NCBI GenBank assembly: GCA_024235935.1
Contig: JACKLL010000014.1
Span: 1 to 64,000, forward strand
Length of the DNA: 64,000 nucleotides
Direction of reading: 5' to 3'
Source of the DNA: Rhodoferax sp.
GTDB lineage: Bacteria; Pseudomonadota; Gammaproteobacteria; Burkholderiales; Burkholderiaceae_C
Shown one piece after another: positions 61,331-64,000 of the stretch. A program made the position numbers and the translations under genes. The notes under the pieces were generated by a model. The model searched no databases. It was not told the origin of the DNA and worked only from the letters and a program-made list of their open reading frames with translations. Positions within the stretch are counted from its first letter, which is position 1. Each line of letters opens with the position of its first letter.

Positions 61331-61870
61331 CTAGCGCGGCTTGCCCTTGTACGGCTGCACCTGGCTGGCGATCATGGTGTAGCCGCTGGCACCCATGTCC
61401 GTCTTGGAGCGTTCGAGTTGCAGCGTGCCATTGACCCAGACCGCGTCCATCGTGCGCAGTCCCTTGATCGCGGTCTGCGAGCGCACGTGCACGATCTGGT
61501 TGGCCGGCGGCGGTGGCGTGTGGATGCAGGCACCGAAATACGGCACCAGCAGAAACTCCCGGATGCCGTCCTTGGCCTCATCCAGCGGCACCAGGTAGCC
61601 CGGCAGGCGGACCGACCTGCCAGCCATGCTTGCCACCGTGGGGGCGGTGTCCCAGAGTTCCCGCATGCGGTCGTACAACTTCTGGGCCCGGGGGTCGGAG
61701 TCCGGGTAGTTGCCGATGCCCTTGAGCGAGGCCATCGGGTCCCAGTCGGCGGGCGCCAGGTCGTCCCAGGAGATCTCGGGAAACTCGGCCGCGTGCAGCG
61801 GCCCGTGCGCCAGCCATCCGGCGGCCAGGGCCAGCAGCGTGCGTCGGGTACAGGAAGACAGGGTTTTCAT
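61331..61870 (-). CDS. DUF3299 family protein, second paralogue
   Basis: A 179-residue protein with a cleavable-looking signal peptide (RRTLLALAAGWLAHGPLHA). It has the same core as the gene at 60708, FLLVPYFGACIHTPPPPANQIVHV, then GLRTMDAVWVNGTL. It lies three bases after the permease gene in the same direction, so it is cotranscribed. The paralogues differ in N-terminal targeting (membrane-anchored versus exported), so they may act at different places in the periplasm. Confidence 0.87.
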   Translation of the reverse strand: MKTLSSCTRRTLLALAAGWLAHGPLHAAEFPEISWDDLAPADWDPMASLKGIGNYPDSDPRAQKLYDRMRELWDTAPTVASMAGRSVRLPGYLVPLDEAKDGIREFLLVPYFGACIHTPPPPANQIVHVRSQTAIKGLRTMDAVWVNGTLQLERSKTDMGASGYTMIASQVQPYKGKPR

Positions 61871-61873
61871 GGT

Positions 61874-63139
61874 TCAGGTCCTTGGGGAGAGTCCATCGGA
61901 GAGCGACAGGCGGTAGGCGCGCCAGCCCGGGGCCAGGCTGGCAAGGCCACCTGCCAGTACCAGGGCCCCGAGCAACCAGCCCTGGAGCGCGGTCGGGTGG
62001 GCCAGGTCCAGCGTCAGGCCGAACTGGGATTGCAGCCACGGCCCCAGTACGGCAACGGCTGCCGCCAGACCGGCGATTCCCAGCAACACGCCACCGACCG
62101 TGACCATCGCGCCTTCGATCATCAGCAGCATCAGGACGTCGAATGGGCTGGCACCGACGGCGCGCAGCACGGCCAGTTCCCGGCGGCGCTCGTTGAGCCC
62201 GGCCATCACCACCGACACCAGGCCGGCCAGGCTGACCGCCGCCACCAGCCCTGACATCAGCAGCAAGGCCTTCTCCCCGGTGCCGATGACATCCCATAGC
62301 TCGTCCAGTGCCACGCCCGGCAGAATCGCCATCAGGGGTTCGCCGGTATAGGTGTTGACGTAGCGCTGGGCCGAGAACACGCCGGAGCGGCTTTTGAGCC
62401 CCAGCAGTACGGCCGTCACGGCGCGGGGCGTCAGGTCCATGTGGCGGACCGCGCTGGCGTCCACGTGCTGGCCGGGCAGCGGCACGCCGGCGATCCAGTC
62501 CACATGCAGGGCCTCCATGGCCTGCAGGCTGATGTGAACCGTGCGGTCCACGGGCGTTCCGGTCGGGGCCAGGATGCCGCGAACGACGAAGGGCTTGTCG
62601 GCATGCGCGTTCAGGTCCAGTGCGCCACTGCCGTGCGACAGCACGATGTGGTCGCCCAGCCGATAGCCCAGTCGCGCCGCCACTTCGGAGCCCAGTACGG
62701 CGTCGAACAGGTCGGACATGGCCTTGCCCTGCACGATGCGCAGCGCTTGGCGGTCTCCATAGTGGAAGTGTGTGAAGTAGTCGCCGGTGGTGCCCAGCAC
62801 CGGGAATCCCCTGTGCGAATCTCCCAGCGACAGCGGAATGATCCAGTCGACGCCGCGTTGCTCCTGCAGCGTCTGCACGGTGCTCCAGCGGATGTTGTTG
62901 GTGGCCGCTCCGACATGGAACACCGCATACAGCAGGAGTTGCACCGAGCCCGTCCGCGCACCGATGATCAGGTCGGTGCCGGAGACTGCCGAGGTGAAGC
63001 TGTCGCGGATATCGGTGCGGATGCGCTCGGTGCCCAGCAGCATGAAGGTGGACAAGGCGATCGAGGCCATGGTCAGCGCCAGCGTGAAGCGCCGGTTCCA
63101 TGCGCTGCGCCAGGCCAGCGTCCAGAGGAAGCGCATCAT
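61874..63139 (-). CDS. ABC transporter permease, FtsX/MacB-type
   Basis: A 421-residue permease of the FtsX/MacB-LolC kind. It has one N-terminal membrane helix (FTLALTMASIALSTFMLL), a large periplasmic domain, and three C-terminal helices (GLVAAVSLAGLVSVVMAGLN, the segment after PFDVLMLLMIEG, and GWLLGALVLAGGLASL). The RRRELAVLRAVGASPFDV motif couples to the ATPase. Its start overlaps the ATPase stop by four bases. This kind of transporter usually acts in mechanotransmission or lipoprotein/metal handling rather than simple import. Confidence 0.92.
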   Translation of the reverse strand: MMRFLWTLAWRSAWNRRFTLALTMASIALSTFMLLGTERIRTDIRDSFTSAVSGTDLIIGARTGSVQLLLYAVFHVGAATNNIRWSTVQTLQEQRGVDWIIPLSLGDSHRGFPVLGTTGDYFTHFHYGDRQALRIVQGKAMSDLFDAVLGSEVAARLGYRLGDHIVLSHGSGALDLNAHADKPFVVRGILAPTGTPVDRTVHISLQAMEALHVDWIAGVPLPGQHVDASAVRHMDLTPRAVTAVLLGLKSRSGVFSAQRYVNTYTGEPLMAILPGVALDELWDVIGTGEKALLLMSGLVAAVSLAGLVSVVMAGLNERRRELAVLRAVGASPFDVLMLLMIEGAMVTVGGVLLGIAGLAAAVAVLGPWLQSQFGLTLDLAHPTALQGWLLGALVLAGGLASLAPGWRAYRLSLSDGLSPRT

Positions 63140-63852
63140 GGCGTGGACTCCTCGTGCAAAGGGACGCGGTTGATGCGGGGCAGCTCGATGGCGCGGCTGA
63201 AGCGATCGGCCATGCGCAGGTCATGGCTGACGAAAACCAGCGCGCTGTTGGCCACCTCGCAGGCGGCCAGCAGCAGGTCGAGAAAACCGTTGCGGCGCTG
63301 TTCGTCCAGCGCCGACGTGGGCTCGTCGGCAATCACCAGCGCCGGTTGACCGATCAGCGCACGGGCCGCTGCGACCCGTTGCTGCTGGCCGACCGACAGA
63401 TCGCGTGCCGGGCGGTCCCATAGCGTTTTCGGCAGGCCCATGCCCTCCAGCCAGTGCGCGGCCGCCGCGGTATCCGAGCCCGCTTGCTGCTGCGCCGCCT
63501 GCCGACGCAAGGGTGAGAACCGGCAGGGCGCGAGCACGTTGTCGCGCACGCTCAGGTAGGGCAGCAGGTTGAACTGCTGGAAGATGTAGCCCACGTGGTC
63601 GACGCGGTAGCGGTCGCGCCGGGAGGCGGGCATGCCAGCCCAGGCGCGTCCATCCAGGCGAACCTGCCCGTGTTGCGGCAGCAGCACGCCCGCAATCAGG
63701 GCCAGCAAGGTGCTTTTGCCGCAGCCGCTGGGGCCGAACAGAAAGACGGACTCGCCCTTGTTCACATGCAGCGCATCGATGTCCAGGCAGGGTTCCCCGC
63801 TGCCAGGCCAGGCGAAGCGCAGCTGCGCGATCTCCAGGATGGACGCTGCCAT
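63136..63852 (-). CDS. ABC transporter ATP-binding protein
   Basis: A 238-residue ATPase. It has Walker A FGPSGCGKST near residue 37, a Q-loop region GYIFQQFNLLPYLSV, the ABC signature LSVGQQQR (one residue from the usual LSGGQQQR), Walker B ALVIADEPTSALD and the H-loop SHDLR. This matches the MacB/LolD subfamily that partners FtsX-type permeases. It overlaps the permease by four bases and is preceded by the DUF2796 gene, so the unit reads DUF2796 - ATPase - permease - DUF3299 - DUF3299. Confidence 0.94.
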   Translation of the reverse strand: MAASILEIAQLRFAWPGSGEPCLDIDALHVNKGESVFLFGPSGCGKSTLLALIAGVLLPQHGQVRLDGRAWAGMPASRRDRYRVDHVGYIFQQFNLLPYLSVRDNVLAPCRFSPLRRQAAQQQAGSDTAAAAHWLEGMGLPKTLWDRPARDLSVGQQQRVAAARALIGQPALVIADEPTSALDEQRRNGFLDLLLAACEVANSALVFVSHDLRMADRFSRAIELPRINRVPLHEESTP

Positions 63853-63856
63853 GACC

Positions 63857-64000
63857 TCAGCGACCCCAGCGCAGCACGGGTGTCGCCTTGTTCAGCGTGC
63901 GCTTGAACTGCCCCTGATCGGTGGCCACCTGCGCATCGATTTTGCGCAGATGCGCGAAGGCGTCGAACATGCGAACGTCGATCTGGCGCGCAAGCGGCGC
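63857..64000 (-). CDS. DUF2796 (ZrgA-like) protein, C-terminal part only
   Basis: The window ends inside this leftward gene; the last 47 codons and the TGA stop (63857..63859) are visible. The tail reads ARQIDVRMFDAF, then HLRKIDAQVATDQGQ and TPVLRWGR. This matches the C-terminal end of DUF2796 proteins such as the Vibrio ZrgA, thought to bind zinc in the periplasm. Four bases separate it from the ATPase gene, so it begins or continues the ABC transporter operon. Confidence 0.72.
   Translation of the reverse strand, partial: APLARQIDVRMFDAFAHLRKIDAQVATDQGQFKRTLNKATPVLRWGR

Overview
The window is high-GC DNA with compact operons and a gene set typical of a beta-proteobacterium of the order Burkholderiales, probably Comamonadaceae or a close family. 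The clues are a Bug-family solute receptor, a CysB-type regulator, APS reductase-type sulfate assimilation with a DUF934 gene, and CaiB plus acyl-CoA dehydrogenase catabolic modules. The placement is inferred from gene content only. No rRNA, CRISPR array or insertion sequence is visible.

Left edge (1-2.5 kb): the 3' part of a large serine recombinase ends inside a 46-bp copy of the 3' end of tRNA-Asn. The intact tRNA-Asn lies about 0.9 kb further on. Between the two copies sits only a HEPN/nucleotidyltransferase (toxin-antitoxin type) pair, so this looks like a tandem or remnant integration site.

2.5-10.4 kb: leftward sulfur genes, tauE-like - cysI - DUF934 - cysH - cysD - cysN, followed by the 7Fe ferredoxin fdxA and a ferredoxin-NADP reductase gene broken by four single-base indels. 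A cysB regulator (50.7 kb) and a CbiX-type chelatase for siroheme (51.7 kb) lie elsewhere in the window and serve the same pathway.

10.4-19.5 kb: a quinone-oxidoreductase-like gene, two acyl-CoA dehydrogenases, two CaiB-type CoA-transferases, an IclR regulator, a Bug receptor and a nitronate-monooxygenase-like flavoprotein. Together they suggest an uncharacterised organic-acid/acyl-CoA catabolic cluster. 19.5-25.3 kb: nucleoside hydrolase, ribokinase, a tandem receiver-like protein, an mnmC with a shortened and altered methyltransferase half, yggX and dsbB.

25.4-36.5 kb, the most interesting segment: a type I secretion ABC exporter and its HlyD adaptor, a TPR protein, a strikingly AT-rich small exported protein resembling DUF5625, and an 1836-residue RTX protein. 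The first ~200 residues of the RTX protein are equally AT-rich and look like a permuted NlpC/P60-type cysteine hydrolase; the rest is GC-rich RTX/CBM60-like backbone. The pattern fits a polymorphic toxin whose exchangeable N-terminal warhead travels with its immunity gene but is delivered by type I secretion.

36.5-64 kb: DUF3999/DUF2339 membrane pair, an enolase-superfamily enzyme, an orphan ParA-like ATPase, argA, hrpA, an EamA transporter, a methionine-type aminotransferase, REP-like repeats, cysB, cbiX, lptGF divergent from pepA, holC, a LivK-type binding protein with a strong terminator, a PAS-GGDEF diguanylate cyclase, a DedA-like protein, and at the right edge a leftward ABC transporter operon (DUF2796 - ATPase - permease - two DUF3299 proteins) resembling the Vibrio Zrg zinc-uptake system.
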